Positions 47,821 to 61,600 of a stretch of 64,000 bases of DNA are shown here, piece by piece. Origin of the DNA: Pristionchus mayeri (lineage: Eukaryota > Nematoda > Chromadorea > Rhabditida > Neodiplogasteridae); assembly GCA_036245805.1 (NCBI GenBank), contig BTRK01000006.1:9890365-9954364 (forward strand). The letters are read 5' to 3'. The first letter of the stretch is position 1; each line of letters opens with the position of its first letter. Both the position numbers and the translations under genes were made by a program. The notes beneath the pieces are model-generated. The model saw nothing but the letters and a program-made list of their open reading frames with translations, was not told where the DNA came from and ran no database searches.

Positions 47821-48833
47821 ACTGTAAAAATTTCAAGTTGATTCCTCAATCGGTTGATGAGTTATGGACGAAAAAGTAGATGCAGCCTACATGCAGCCTG
47901 GGTTAACCGGTCGAGTTGGTGCAAAATGAAGTTGACCACGTTAATCAGCACCCTCGAGAACCCCTTTACACAAGTTTTCGAAAAATCGATGTGCCAAACC
48001 TTGCTCGATTATTACGCAACAGCCGTCATATAAGGATGGGCAATTGGAATGAGATGATTCCTTCGTCGCTTTCTTCAAAACTAAAAGTCAACAGTTATTA
48101 GTTTTTGTTCCGAAATAAAAAAAATCCGAAAATCCTATTCATACTACAATGTTCGCCCGTCTAATATAATGTAAGATAAATAATTAGTCTAAGATAACCG
48201 TAAATTATTTGTCGCCGTTATCGGCAACACGATTTTTTTCGTTGTGTTACATGTGCTTTCCAGATGATGGGGGAGATGGACTCGCGCTCCACCACTCATG
48301 AATTCATCTTTTATATGGACATATTGCAATTTTGATGACTTATCGACGCTTGCTTCATAGTCTAAGTTTCGCCATTTAGATAAGTTCGCAAAATTAAATC
48401 TTGTCAAGCCATCCCTTGTAATAATATAAGAGATTAATGTGTCAACTCATGATGTAAAAGGACCCTAATAGTCTTTACAATTAATATCTTATTTTCTCAA
48501 TTCAAGCCGCTGATGTTTACAAAAAAGTGTGTGACAAAACCCCTGACAAAGATCTTTGAGATAGTTCCAGTAATTCATAATCGGTCTTTCCTAATTTTAC
48601 ATGATGTGAATTGCATTTTTTTGTTGTGTTTTTTTGTTCGCGAAAATGCTTCCGAAAATATTTCAAAGCAGCTATATTAACGATGCTTGACTAGAGTTCG
48701 AAATAACAAACAAACCATACTTATAAGGCAAATTCACGTTCATTCCATTCATTTTTCATGTCTCACACAGTCATATCGTTGAAATTGCTTTATCAAGAAA
48801 TGTTACTGCTTGTCGAACTCCATTTGTTGCTAG
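47821..48833. other. Sequence outside palindrome 1; no gene
   Basis: 47,824-47,990 is a diverged inverted copy of 20,101-20,270. The remainder is AT-rich with no coding signal. Confidence 0.5.
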
Positions 48834-51800
48834 CTACTGGCAGCTCACATCCGCTCGAGTAATACGCTCGATCCACGAACAGAAGTAGTCGATGCGGGTG
48901 AAGATGGCTGAAGTGTCCTTTTCTTTTAATTCGTTTAATTATTTTATTTATTTTTAATTATTTTAGTTAATTATTTAATTATTATTTTAATTCTTTTTAA
49001 AGGAGGAGTAAACTCAAAATTCAATTTTTGAAGCTATCATATGGACTGTCTAGAGCTCCACAGGGATAAGAAGCTCCGAAATTTCCATATTGATATCTAC
49101 ATGCCGAACAGAGTTATAGCTAGTTAGCTGGGAGTCAGATCAGGGAGAGCTCAGGGAAGGGGGCGAGATAGCACGCGACTTGAAGAGAGTGCGTCCCTAG
49201 GTGAAACATATTCCAACCAGGCACGCGTTTGAATTTAATCCTCCTTGAATTCTGCCCTGACTCTTCTCCGGAATTTTTTGGTAGGAGAGACAGCGTGAGA
49301 AGTGGTGTTATAAATTCATGCTCTAAAAGACGGTCGGCAGACGATAGCGTCGGGAAATGCTGTACCGATTACTATGTCACTATTTGAAATTCCCCAGTTA
49401 CTGACAGTATGTTTAGTGATTAAAGATCACTTATCCATCTGTATCTATTCTATCTCTAAGTGATTTGTGAGAGATCGTGAAAAGAGAAGAGGAGGGAGAG
49501 TCGCAGAACTACTACAAATTGCCGCAACAACTATTGCTAAAACGCAGTAGGAAATAGTCAGCGGAAAGATTCACTGGGATAGGAGCAGCCGGTCGCGTAG
49601 TAGTCGTTGTTTCCGGCTAATCCATAGAGGTACCAGTAGCCATCGCTCCTCTTCTTCATCAGCGGGCCTCCGACATCCCACTGAATTGGTCAAACATTTG
49701 GCACTTCTTGGACAATTGGCCCACCCATCCCCGTCTCCTCTACCCCATTCATTTCTAGGTATCACTACCTGATTTTCGGTCCCATAAAATCTTTGCAACG
49801 GAGAAGAGGTGAGAAATGATAGGGGAGGATGGGGGGATGAGCCACCTATCCGAGTGCCAAATATTTAGTATAATATCATACAAATGTATCAGTATACAAA
49901 TGGAGATTACCGTTGCATGCTGCGATCTTATTACTATCTTACACCAAAATATGCAATGAATCGTTACATGGCACGTAGTCGGTCCATTTCCGCCAACGCA
50001 TAGCATCGAGCGCCCCTTAAATTAGATATTTTAATTATTTTTTTAATTATGTTTTAATTTTCGTATCGTCTACTGCTAAGTTGGACAATTACCTATTCAT
50101 GTATGAAATCGTAGTTTGTTATATAAGGTGTTCGGAGATGGTTCGTTAGCCGGACAAGAGGTTGAACAATAACAATGTTTCAATGAGTTCGAAAACAAAG
50201 AGTTTAAAAATGACCAGTTCTAAAGTGGCACTTCACCCCCTTGTATCGATGAATTTGATTGGTATGTTGAACAGCTCACGTTCCATTTGCTGCCGTATCT
50301 GCTCTGGCACACGCCACCGTCGCCGATGTACATTTGCGCCTCGTTGAGAGTGCTGGACATCGAAGCAAACCAGCTGTCTGGAACCACACTCCTTTTTATG
50401 TCGATGAATCGGAACTGTGTATATTTTCGCTCGTCACTGCTAGCAGCATCAAGTTACCAATATTCGTCCATAATATATAACATAATATTTGATTTATCAA
50501 AGGCGGCACGCCGTCATAGTTCTCATCCGACCTAGTGCCTAATAGATGTTTGGGCACTTCGGGTATTACTCCAACAAGTGTCTTACTATTTCGTAATACA
50601 TCTTACACTTGTGTCTTACACTTGTTCGTGCAAAGATTCAATAATTCGTACCCGAGGTGTGGCCCCATCCTGCGAACATAGCGGACGTGTTGTCCTGAAA
50701 AACTATTTATACTAATAAACAAAAATTTTAAACTATTTTTTAGGTGTTCAATATTAAGTGATTTTGCATACCGTATCGCTCTCAATGGCGGGAAGCCGAA
50801 TCGCTTGTGCGCGAGAGCCGAATTTGATGGGTCCGCTTAGCTGAAAAGGGATTGGATTATGCACACAAGAGTGCGGAGCATATTATTATATATGCATTAT
50901 GATGATAATTCGAAGCGGAATACGAATTGGAATTCGCACCCTTCGAAGTTCACAATATGATTGCGAATTCTCTGAATTGCCAACCCGAATATAATCACGG
51001 TCGATAATCTTACGCGAATGAGCGCGATGTCTTCGTCGTAGGAGAATCCTCCGTAATAGATTTCCTCCGCCAAGATAGACTGATCGCCATTCTTACTGAA
51101 CATAGTTTAACATCTTGATATTCTTTGCGCATCGAGCTTTCGAGTGCATTATTCTTTTCTTTCCTTTATTCTGAATTTGTGTACATACACAACATTTTTT
51201 GCGTAGATGACAGAATAAAACGTACTCATAGTTATTTGAGCCAACCGTAACGCGGTACGACGTGGAATCCTTCCCTAGAGCACCACCTGAAAGTATGATC
51301 CGATACATTTGTTTTCAGTTTAAAAACACTTTTAAAAAAACTTACCATCATTTCCTATCGTTTGATATTTCACTCTATATAGGGAAATATCTAGGAAATG
51401 ACGATGATAAGTGAATGTAAAAATATATTTAAGAATGGAAACCAGCAGAACTGTGCAAACCATAACGAAAACCAAATTGTCTCAATATAGCGGAATTTTT
51501 GCATCGTTTTGGCAAAGAAACGCAATTTATTGAAGAAACGATTTGATAGGTGCAGACGTTTCGCTGGTAGGGGCAATAGGCCGGATGATAACTATTTACA
51601 CCAAAGGCGGCATGACGTCATAGTTCGCATCCGGCCTAGTTCCCCGATTTTCTAATATTATTGCATTTAAAGTTACCGGACGAGGACGAAACCTTCATCT
51701 GACCCTGATCTCGTCGCGTGTACGAGATAGCATGCAAAAGTGAGAGGGCGCGGGATTACGCTGATCATTTCTGGCTTTCCCTTGATGCTATTATTGATTT

Positions 51801-52570
51801 TTAGCATTTTTGTATATTCATTCTCAACTAATTCAGCCATCGGTTATTCGATGGAGGACAAAAAATAGGGGGTCAATTTCGTCCTCGTCCGGTAACTTTA
51901 AAGATTCCGATATATCATGTATCGTTTGGATAAGTGATTGCAGTCGTCGCCGTCGAATTAACATTGAAATCGAGTAACTAGTAAGAACTCACCGGATGTA
52001 AGGATCCATCTATCACCAATGATGCTTCCAGCTGCTTCGAAAGTGCAGCCCCCACCACTTTCTGAAAGTTGGATTTGCACGCTCGGCGATAGAGTACATC
52101 AGACCAAATTTCTAATACAATAAATATTTGCGAAGAGGAAGTGTTAAAGGAAGGTACTACGTCGGCAGAGAACTATAACGTCATGCCGTCTCTGATATGT
52201 CTAAGGCGGTATGACGTCATAGTATCTCATGCGACCTAGTGCCTCAAGGATTACTGTGGCAGATGGACACGGTCCAGGGATATTTGGTGATGTCTACAGT
52301 GTGTCCTCCAATCACCGAATTGCCCGTCTGATTGGCAGCGAATGCGTGGGCGGCCGCTACCACTGATGAATCGAGTCTACTGAAATACGGGCTTTACATG
52401 CTCTATCTCTAATGTATTTCGGGTCAAATGCTGCTGACATCGTGGTATATGAAAATATACTCAAATGCCTATCAGAATTAGCTATCCGCACTTGTTTTGT
52501 TTACTTACGTTGGCGATGCCGCTGATGCGGCAATGAGAGCGATGAGAACAGCACACGTGATAGCTTGCAT
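48834..52570 (-). CDS. S1-family serine protease homologue, catalytically dead
   Basis: Ten exons in gene order: 52570-52509, 52379-52255, 52061-51993, 51287-51227, 51096-51015, 50840-50772, 50694-50652, 50377-50280, 49680-49575, 48907-48834. Phases close to 262 residues. Signal peptide MQAITCAVLIALIAASAAS, so secreted. Chymotrypsin-fold marks: IGGHTVDITKYPWTVSIC at the zymogen-cleavage end, GDRWILTS, DEDIALIR (Asp102), AGWGHTSG, and the C-terminal helix IFTRIDYFCSWI. TAAHC is replaced by TSGGA (no His57), and GDSGGPL by WDVGGPL (no Ser195), so no peptidase activity is expected. Non-catalytic homologues often act as regulators or binders; the role here is unknown. The ATG sits directly behind a TTTTTAG acceptor, suggesting trans-splicing. 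Exon 8 could end at a different donor. Confidence 0.85.
50491..50539. repeat. Half of a GGCACTAG mini-element
   Basis: Reads TTATCAAAGGCGGC then CATAGTTCTCATCCGACC and CTAGTGCC. The CRE-like core is mutated (GCCGTCAT). It lies in an intron of the protease homologue. Confidence 0.6.
51572..51644. repeat. GGCACTAG family mini-element
   Basis: GGCAATAGGCCGGATGATAA on one side and AAGGCGGCATGACGTCATAG with CGCATCCGGCCTAG on the other. Inside an intron of the protease homologue; mirrored at 63,337-63,409. Confidence 0.65.
52153..52243. repeat. GGCACTAG family mini-element beside a splice donor
   Basis: About 90-bp palindrome with two ATRACGTCAT cores. Its end lies about 11 bp inside the intron that follows exon 2 of the protease homologue (donor at 52,254). 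Mirrored at 62,738-62,828. Confidence 0.7.
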
Positions 52571-55500
52571 CTAAAAATAGCAATTACTAGTTGGAATAAG
52601 GGTACGGTAAACGGGGCATGGTCGCAGAGGGAAGGGTGGTGTTGGTGCCTTATCGATACAAACAAGCGCGCTTATATTGAGTGCTGATAACAGCTAGGCA
52701 TCAAGGATGGAAATCCGAGCGACTCTCTTATTTACGAGCTCTCTCATCTCTCTGATCGAAAAGAGTGTCCATGCGCGCTTCACCTACAGAATTCTAATCA
52801 CTAAAATTTCTGATCACTTGAATTAACATTTTCCTGACATTGCATGGATCACAAACTATAATCCTTTATGACCATACCTTGCACGATAGGGTGAAGTTCA
52901 CGAATGGGTTTGTTTTCTAGCAATCCTTTTGCAGCGGACTAGATTCACATGTTGCATTGTAATATCCGTCTGTAGTACTTTTTGCATGTGGCATAATATT
53001 TGCCTTATGAAAGCTATCCATGGAATGTTGGGCCAAAACGTAATCAGTTCAACTCTTTGTTGATGTACCTTTGACTTCATGCTGTCGCCTGAATAGCAAT
53101 TGGACAGGCTTGAACTAATGTGCGATGGAAAGAGTATCCATGCATTCAACGAACATATATAACAATATTATAGTCAGGCGGCAACGAAAGTCATGGCTTC
53201 TTAGAATCGAAAATTTAAAAATCGAGCGTTACTTTCTTGACAACCTGATATTTTCAATTTATTCCCACGCATTGATCAATGAAGATGAGAGATTGCATTA
53301 AACTGATTTACTAATTATGCACTAATTTTCAGCTATCCTCAGCTATAATATGGTACAAGTGCTTATGCATTGAGAAGGCTCTGATTTGAGGTTTTTTAAA
53401 TATGATCATGCCTGGCTCGTTTTAAGAGAAGATTTATGGAATCGATTCATCCGACTTTTGATTCAAACACTTCAAAAATGTTGCCAAGCCGGCACGTGAG
53501 CAGTGATGAGTTTTACGTGGCAAATATTGTATTTTCAATTAGTTCCCACTTATTGATCAATGAAGATGAGAGATTGTATTACGAACAATCATGAAAATGA
53601 GTGAGATTTGATTTTTTCACGAAAAGGATCAACGCAACCATTGGTTAGAACATTGCGCGACGGAAAATGTAATAAATGTGAAACTCATTCAACGACGGAG
53701 ATAAAAAAAACTTCACATATTTGTATCTTAAACTCTGTTCTTTGATCCCTCTTCGGCCCCAAGCAACTGCTCGAGGTGGGCGGCATCAAGGCGCGTATGT
53801 GGGTACCGCAGATGGATGCATCGAAGGTGTCCACGGAGAATCTCTAATATGGTGGCCGTGACCGTCATTGGAACACCAGAGTTGTTTAGGCGATGCCTAT
53901 TCATTCCAGATGATGGGGAAGATTTACAAGCATTCCACCACGTACCCTTTCCATTCCACCAAGTACCCTTTTTTCCGAATTAGGCATAATTAGGCATTGA
54001 TTCAACAAAGGCTATTATTTCTGCATGCTTTCTTGCCGCATGTGAGAGATTACGCAAAATGAAGACAATCTTTTCTAGGCTGGTCATTCCTGGAATACTG
54101 GAGATTCGCGAGTTTCGCCTCATATTTTGCACATTATTTTCGTGAGAGAGAGGAAGAATCATGATATCGACTCGACCGATTTAACGCGTGATTTAGGCGC
54201 GCACTATTCAGCCCCATGTCTTGTAAGCACAATCGAAAGTTGAAAAGGAATTCGGGATGGCTTAGCAAGATATGATCCTCTTCCTTCCTCGTGCTCTTTC
54301 ATGAGTCTGCACTGCGAGATTTCATGCACAAATGAGAGATTATTTCCAGTGATGTCATCTCGATAAGGAATCCAATGGCTTGTGATTCATGCCTTATCAG
54401 CAAGATGAGAAGTCAAGTGTCCAAAAATTTCGAAATTTGAATGGCAACCTGTCCAAGAAATATTCAAGTGGTCGACAATTACTGTACAATAATTTTACAG
54501 AATAGCTTGAAATAATTCAACATTTTAAGAGCCCGTTTGCGTAAGAATCGGACAATTGTTGACATTACTAAAAATTTTCTGAAATTATGTGTTTTGGGGT
54601 TTTCAATAGTGATGAAAACGATTTGCATATTCATTTTGCTCGTAAAGTCCTTGTTGAGGCCAGACACGTCACCTCGTTTTCGGGTTTTTCTGGAATACAA
54701 CCATCTTCGATGTCGCTACAAATATCGAAAAATTGTTTCCAGCACTGTTTTTGATGGTAATCACTCCTGTCCAGTTATTTTTTTCAGATTTTCAAGAATA
54801 AATTATTATAACACAACATTTCGTAGACTAAAATATTTTCTGCGAAAGTAGGATATCGGACCAGACTGACGAGAAAAAATTTATCTGAAGTAGAAAATGA
54901 GAAAAAAAAATCTTCGCATCACATAAAAAATAATGAATGTTCGTGCAAGTAAAATCAGATCAAGATCCAGTCTATTTACCCGTCCCTTGAACAATTTGCT
55001 TAAAAAAGAAGTTGTTGTTAATGTGCGGAAGAAAAAAACGTTTTAGATTGATTTTCGCTCTTGCATGAAGTCGGATTTGATTTGATTATCATAACATGCC
55101 GACTTTTCAATTTCGCAAGAAATTTCTGACATCGATAGACGGTTCAGAGTTCATTCTGAACTCTGATCGGAGCCAAGAGTAGGGAATCATTTACATTAAA
55201 TGCTCCAGAATTTCGAACAATTTGATGGCCGTTTGTGTTGCATTCATAATGTATTATTTTAGAAGTGAACCTCCACGTGAATGATTGAACTCATACACTG
55301 CATGTGATGTAATTATTTTCAAAATATTTTTCGAAATCGTCGATCAAAAGTTTCGTAAGAAGTCGATTCTTGTATTCACCACTATGAATGTAGCAGCAAG
55401 TGATAGGGATTAGAGAGGGTGGAAGTGGAATTCGGCGCGATTCTTTTCTCATTTCACCGTCTCCCATGTACCAGAGAAGCTAGATAGTGAGTAAAAGGAG

Positions 55501-56305
55501 AGACAAGTGAATTGCAATCGATATTGCCGATGTTTCATCAGCGGTCAATCAAGGCGAATGCGAAGTTGCGAATTCGCCAGCTTCGAATTATCATCCCTAA
55601 TATGCGCAACCTGTTTGTGACGGTGAAAGACTGGCAAATACATTGGTCAAAAATTATTCGGTCGACCTCTAATCTATGATTATCTAAGACTCCCGCCTGA
55701 TTTGTCCGGAATGAATCTCACTCATGGTGTTATCAGCCAATCGCGAGTGCTGAGCAATCGTCTGACTCTCTTCGGTTGTCACGCTCTCTCGCCGGTCAGA
55801 GAGACGAGAGGGCGTGCAAACTGAAGAGAGTCGGACGATTTCACTGATACTCAGAAAGACGATTAAACATTCGTGGAATTGAGTGCGATCGTTACAATAA
55901 CGCTCTGATAAAATAAAGAACCGAAAAAATTAATAGTGGAACTCTCGGAAATCTAAGTGGCGGTAAGTTTACAGGTACGGTCTCTACGAATTGAAGGATA
56001 GATAGCAGCGAGAAATGATAATAACGAACAATTTCACAGTGATGATCTAATGTCCTGCTTTTCGAAAGTGCTTGTCGAAATAGTGCCATGAAATCCTGCC
56101 TCTATATTTCATGGTGTTGCTTAAACAGCCTTGATCAGTCTTCTGTGTTCCATGTACATGATTCAGAAAACAATCAAATCTACTTTATTGTCGAGTAGAG
56201 TCCGAAAAATCATACAATTAACGAGTTTACAAAGCAAACAAGCCTCTCTCGCACTGTTTGTTAAATGATCAACGGAATATTTTGCTAATGTCGAACTCCA
56301 TTTGT
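52571..56305. other. Upstream region of the protease homologue; mostly no gene
   Basis: AT-rich, with CT/GA hairpins near 52,738 and 55,782. The one coding-like piece is 53,746-53,847 (next entry). A DNA copy of the whole stretch is mirrored at 58,676-62,410. Confidence 0.5.
53746..53847 (+). pseudogene. Orphan exon-like fragment
   Basis: Reads FGPKQLLEVGGIKARMWVPQ followed by MDASKVSTENL and a stop. It is GC-rich with codon-like composition, embedded in AT-rich DNA, without an ATG, an acceptor or neighbouring exons. Family not recognised. Mirror at 61,134-61,235. Confidence 0.35.
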
Positions 56306-56832
56306 CACTGGCTACTGACAGCTCATACCGGTCTCACTCTGGATCCACGAGCAGTAGAGGTCGATGCGGGTGAATATAGAGTAATTTTTATAATCCAGCC
56401 CTTACGCAGCCCTTACGCATCCAGAGATAGCCTCATATGAAATACTCTCCCCTTTAACTCTCACAGGCCAGATCGACTAGGGATTGCATAATGACGAGTA
56501 TTTTTACCAAGCCACACTTACTCCCCTCCAGCATTCTCTGGATGGAGAGCGCGGGATGTGCAGTGAGAGTTTCGAATAAGGATCGCGAATCTACCCGCTT
56601 TTTATCATCCTTCTTTCTATGGGAGAATTGATAGATCAAGAGAGGGTGGAGTGGCAGAACTCTTACAGAGAGCCGCAACGACTAATTGCACAATTTCTAC
56701 AGACAATTGCCAGACGATAAACTTACTGGCATACGCACAACCGGTAGTGGCGTATTCGGTGTTGCCAGCGAAACCGTAGAGGTACCAGTTGCCATCGCTT
56801 CTCTTCTTCATCAACGGACCGCCCACATCCCA
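56306..56832 (-). pseudogene. 3' fragment of a second protease homologue (left arm)
   Basis: Exon 56832-56727 encodes WDVGGPLMKKRSDGNWYLYG through GCAYA and has the same 106-bp length as exon 9 of the gene at 48,834. The terminal exon region (about 56371-56306) encodes IFTRIDLYCSWI through a stop, but the acceptor AG before it is gone (CTCTAT instead of TTCAG). No earlier exons are found before the spacer. Mirror at 58,149-58,675. Confidence 0.7.
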
Positions 56833-57088
56833 CTGTATTTTGCAAATAGTCAATATGAAATTGGTGAGGGGAATGGGCTCGATGGCTCTAAGCCAGTGTT
56901 AGTTAGAGCAAATTTAGCCTGGAGTGTCTGCCAGACTTATTTACCGGTGTGATTTGTCTAGTCACGTCTACAAAATCATTTTAGTATATTATTTATATAT
57001 TTAATAAGCCTATTTATTTTAATGTGTAATGGTATTACTACAATAAAAATAAATAAATAGTTACTTTGCACGTAGTCGCTCCATTTCC

Positions 57089-57892
57089 GCCAACACACAA
57101 CATAGATTTCGCCTTAAATTATCAAATTTACACGACCGTAGAATAGGGTTGACACGAACAGAAGATTAAAAACTGATGATAAAAAACGCTGATTATTCTA
57201 CTATTTTCGCATGTTACTCCTTCTTTAATTGATTAATTGGGAAATTACATTGGGATGTGTGAAATCATTTGCAGAATATTCATATATTCATATAGATTTT
57301 CATAGATTTTCATAATATTCATATAGAATATTCCGTTTTTTTTAGAATCGGACAATTGTGGGCACGAGCTAGAAAAAGTCAAATCTCTGTAACTTGTGAT
57401 TTGGGGTAGTCTGACCCGCTGATCACGATAGGCATGTTCATTTTGGTCCAAGATCTGTCGTTGACCCCAGAAGCCATGACGTCGAAATAGGCCAATTTCG
57501 CATATCTGAATTCCGAATATCGCTAAAATTAAGCCAACATATATTCCGGGGCAGAATTGGATGGCTATCACGCCTGACCAATTAATTTTTCATGAAAATT
57601 AATAGTAATTAGTAAAATGCAACTTTTTTGTACGTGCAAAGTATTCGGGGAGAACCAAACTCCGGAACCAAACTGACCGGCTTAACGACAGGAATAAAAA
57701 TCTGTTTTCAAATATGAGAAAAAAACATCGCTGTAAGGTTTATGGCGTAAAATAGTGACCTGTTTTGTGTGCAAGTCAGTGATCCCATCAACTCGTCCCT
57801 TGATCTACCCGCGTCGCTCTGTCTCGTGGCCTCTTCCCTTCCTCTCGCTGTGTGCACTCTCTCATCTTCCCCTTATCTCTCGCACACTACTT
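57089..57892. other. Spacer of palindrome 2
   Basis: About 804 bp that do not pair. The innermost pairing is CCATTTCC at 57,081-57,088 with GGAAATGG at 57,893-57,900. It contains a repeated TTCATATAGA/TTTTCATAGA stretch near 57,285 and no gene. Confidence 0.85.
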
Positions 57893-58148
57893 GGAAATGG
57901 AGCGACTACGTGCAAAGTAACTATTTATTTATTTTTATTGTAGTAATACCATTACACATTAAAATAAATAGGCTTATTAAATATATAAATAATATACTAA
58001 AATGATTTTGTAGACGTGACTAGACAAATCACACCGGTAAATAAGTCTGGCAGACACTCCAGGCTAAATTTGCTCTAACTAACACTGGCTTAGAGCCATC
58101 GAGCCCATTCCCCTCACCAATTTCATATTGACTATTTGCAAAATACAG

Positions 58149-58675
58149 TGGGATGTGGGCGGTCCGTTGATGAAGAAGAGAAGCGATGGCAACTGGTACC
58201 TCTACGGTTTCGCTGGCAACACCGAATACGCCACTACCGGTTGTGCGTATGCCAGTAAGTTTATCGTCTGGCAATTGTCTGTAGAAATTGTGCAATTAGT
58301 CGTTGCGGCTCTCTGTAAGAGTTCTGCCACTCCACCCTCTCTTGATCTATCAATTCTCCCATAGAAAGAAGGATGATAAAAAGCGGGTAGATTCGCGATC
58401 CTTATTCGAAACTCTCACTGCACATCCCGCGCTCTCCATCCAGAGAATGCTGGAGGGGAGTAAGTGTGGCTTGGTAAAAATACTCGTCATTCTGCAATCC
58501 CTAGTCGATCTGGCCTGTGAGAGTTAAAGGGGAGAGTATTTCATATGAGGCTATCCCTGGATGCGTAAGGGCTGCGTAAGGGCTGGATTATAAAAATTAC
58601 TCTATATTCACCCGCATCGACCTCTACTGCTCGTGGATCCAGAGTGAGACCGGTATGAGCTGTCAGTAGCCAGTG
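58149..58675 (+). pseudogene. 3' fragment of a second protease homologue (right arm)
   Basis: Mirror of 56,306-56,832. Exon 58149-58254 carries WDVGGPL and the Cys of GCAYA; the terminal segment 58610-58675 ends SWIQSETGMSCQ and stop, with no acceptor AG before it. Like the full gene it has Val in place of the catalytic Ser, so the dead active site predates the split of the two homologues. Confidence 0.7.
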
Positions 58676-61600
58676 ACAAATGGAGTTCGACATTAGCAAA
58701 ATATTCCGTTGATCATTTAACAAACAGTGCGAGAGAGGCTTGTTTGCTTTGTAAACTCGTTAATTGTATGATTTTTCGGACTCTACTCGACAATAAAGTA
58801 GATTTGATTGTTTTCTGAATCATGTACATGGAACACAGAAGACTGATCAAGGCTGTTTAAGCAACACCATGAAATATAGAGGCAGGATTTCATGGCACTA
58901 TTTCGACAAGCACTTTCGAAAAGCAGGACATTAGATCATCACTGTGAAATTGTTCGTTATTATCATTTCTCGCTGCTATCTATCCTTCAATTCGTAGAGA
59001 CCGTACCTGTAAACTTACCGCCACTTAGATTTCCGAGAGTTCCACTATTAATTTTTTCGGTTCTTTATTTTATCAGAGCGTTATTGTAACGATCGCACTC
59101 AATTCCACGAATGTTTAATCGTCTTTCTGAGTATCAGTGAAATCGTCCGACTCTCTTCAGTTTGCACGCCCTCTCGTCTCTCTGACCGGCGAGAGAGCGT
59201 GACAACCGAAGAGAGTCAGACGATTGCTCAGCACTCGCGATTGGCTGATAACACCATGAGTGAGATTCATTCCGGACAAATCAGGCGGGAGTCTTAGATA
59301 ATCATAGATTAGAGGTCGACCGAATAATTTTTGACCAATGTATTTGCCAGTCTTTCACCGTCACAAACAGGTTGCGCATATTAGGGATGATAATTCGAAG
59401 CTGGCGAATTCGCAACTTCGCATTCGCCTTGATTGACCGCTGATGAAACATCGGCAATATCGATTGCAATTCACTTGTCTCTCCTTTTACTCACTATCTA
59501 GCTTCTCTGGTACATGGGAGACGGTGAAATGAGAAAAGAATCGCGCCGAATTCCACTTCCACCCTCTCTAATCCCTATCACTTGCTGCTACATTCATAGT
59601 GGTGAATACAAGAATCGACTTCTTACGAAACTTTTGATCGACGATTTCGAAAAATATTTTGAAAATAATTACATCACATGCAGTGTATGAGTTCAATCAT
59701 TCACGTGGAGGTTCACTTCTAAAATAATACATTATGAATGCAACACAAACGGCCATCAAATTGTTCGAAATTCTGGAGCATTTAATGTAAATGATTCCCT
59801 ACTCTTGGCTCCGATCAGAGTTCAGAATGAACTCTGAACCGTCTATCGATGTCAGAAATTTCTTGCGAAATTGAAAAGTCGGCATGTTATGATAATCAAA
59901 TCAAATCCGACTTCATGCAAGAGCGAAAATCAATCTAAAACGTTTTTTTCTTCCGCACATTAACAACAACTTCTTTTTTAAGCAAATTGTTCAAGGGACG
60001 GGTAAATAGACTGGATCTTGATCTGATTTTACTTGCACGAACATTCATTATTTTTTATGTGATGCGAAGATTTTTTTTTCTCATTTTCTACTTCAGATAA
60101 ATTTTTTCTCGTCAGTCTGGTCCGATATCCTACTTTCGCAGAAAATATTTTAGTCTACGAAATGTTGTGTTATAATAATTTATTCTTGAAAATCTGAAAA
60201 AAATAACTGGACAGGAGTGATTACCATCAAAAACAGTGCTGGAAACAATTTTTCGATATTTGTAGCGACATCGAAGATGGTTGTATTCCAGAAAAACCCG
60301 AAAACGAGGTGACGTGTCTGGCCTCAACAAGGACTTTACGAGCAAAATGAATATGCAAATCGTTTTCATCACTATTGAAAACCCCAAAACACATAATTTC
60401 AGAAAATTTTTAGTAATGTCAACAATTGTCCGATTCTTACGCAAACGGGCTCTTAAAATGTTGAATTATTTCAAGCTATTCTGTAAAATTATTGTACAGT
60501 AATTGTCGACCACTTGAATATTTCTTGGACAGGTTGCCATTCAAATTTCGAAATTTTTGGACACTTGACTTCTCATCTTGCTGATAAGGCATGAATCACA
60601 AGCCATTGGATTCCTTATCGAGATGACATCACTGGAAATAATCTCTCATTTGTGCATGAAATCTCGCAGTGCAGACTCATGAAAGAGCACGAGGAAGGAA
60701 GAGGATCATATCTTGCTAAGCCATCCCGAATTCCTTTTCAACTTTCGATTGTGCTTACAAGACATGGGGTTGAATAGTGCGCGCCTAAATCACGCGTTAA
60801 ATCGGTCGAGTCGATATCATGATTCTTCCTCTCTCTCACGAAAATAATGTGCAAAATATGAGGCGAAACTCGCGAATCTCCAGTATTCCAGGAATGACCA
60901 GCCTAGAAAATATTGTCTTCATTTTGCGTAATCTCTCACATGCGGCAAGAAAGCATGCAGAAATAATAGCCTTTGTTGAATCAATGCCTAATTATGCCTA
61001 ATTCGGAAAAAAGGGTACTTGGTGGAATGGAAAGGGTACGTGGTGGAATGCTTGTAAATCTTCCCCATCATCTGGAATGAATAGGCATCGCCTAAACAAC
61101 TCTGGTGTTCCAATGACGGTCACGGCCACCATATTAGAGATTCTCCGTGGACACCTTCGATGCATCCATCTGCGGTACCCACATACGCGCCTTGATGCCG
61201 CCCACCTCGAGCAGTTGCTTGGGGCCGAAGAGGGATCAAAGAACAGAGTTTAAGATACAAATATGTGAAGTTTTTTTTATCTCCGTCGTTGAATGAGTTT
61301 CACATTTATTACATTTTCCGTCGCGCAATGTTCTAACCAATGGTTGCGTTGATCCTTTTCGTGAAAAAATCAAATCTCACTCATTTTCATGATTGTTCGT
61401 AATACAATCTCTCATCTTCATTGATCAATAAGTGGGAACTAATTGAAAATACAATATTTGCCACGTAAAACTCATCACTGCTCACGTGCCGGCTTGGCAA
61501 CATTTTTGAAGTGTTTGAATCAAAAGTCGGATGAATCGATTCCATAAATCTTCTCTTAAAACGAGCCAGGCATGATCATATTTAAAAAACCTCAAATCAG

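Larger units (their letters stand above)
50981..57088 (+). repeat. Palindrome 2, left arm (visible part)
   Basis: Reverse complement of 57,893-64,000, paired positions summing to 114,981. The outer edge cannot be seen because the right arm runs off the window; 50,981 is only the partner of base 64,000. Paired frames are almost identical, with a Lys/Asn difference at 53,980-54,162 and a Met/Leu difference at 56,454-56,678. It covers exons 1-5 of the protease homologue. Confidence 0.95.
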
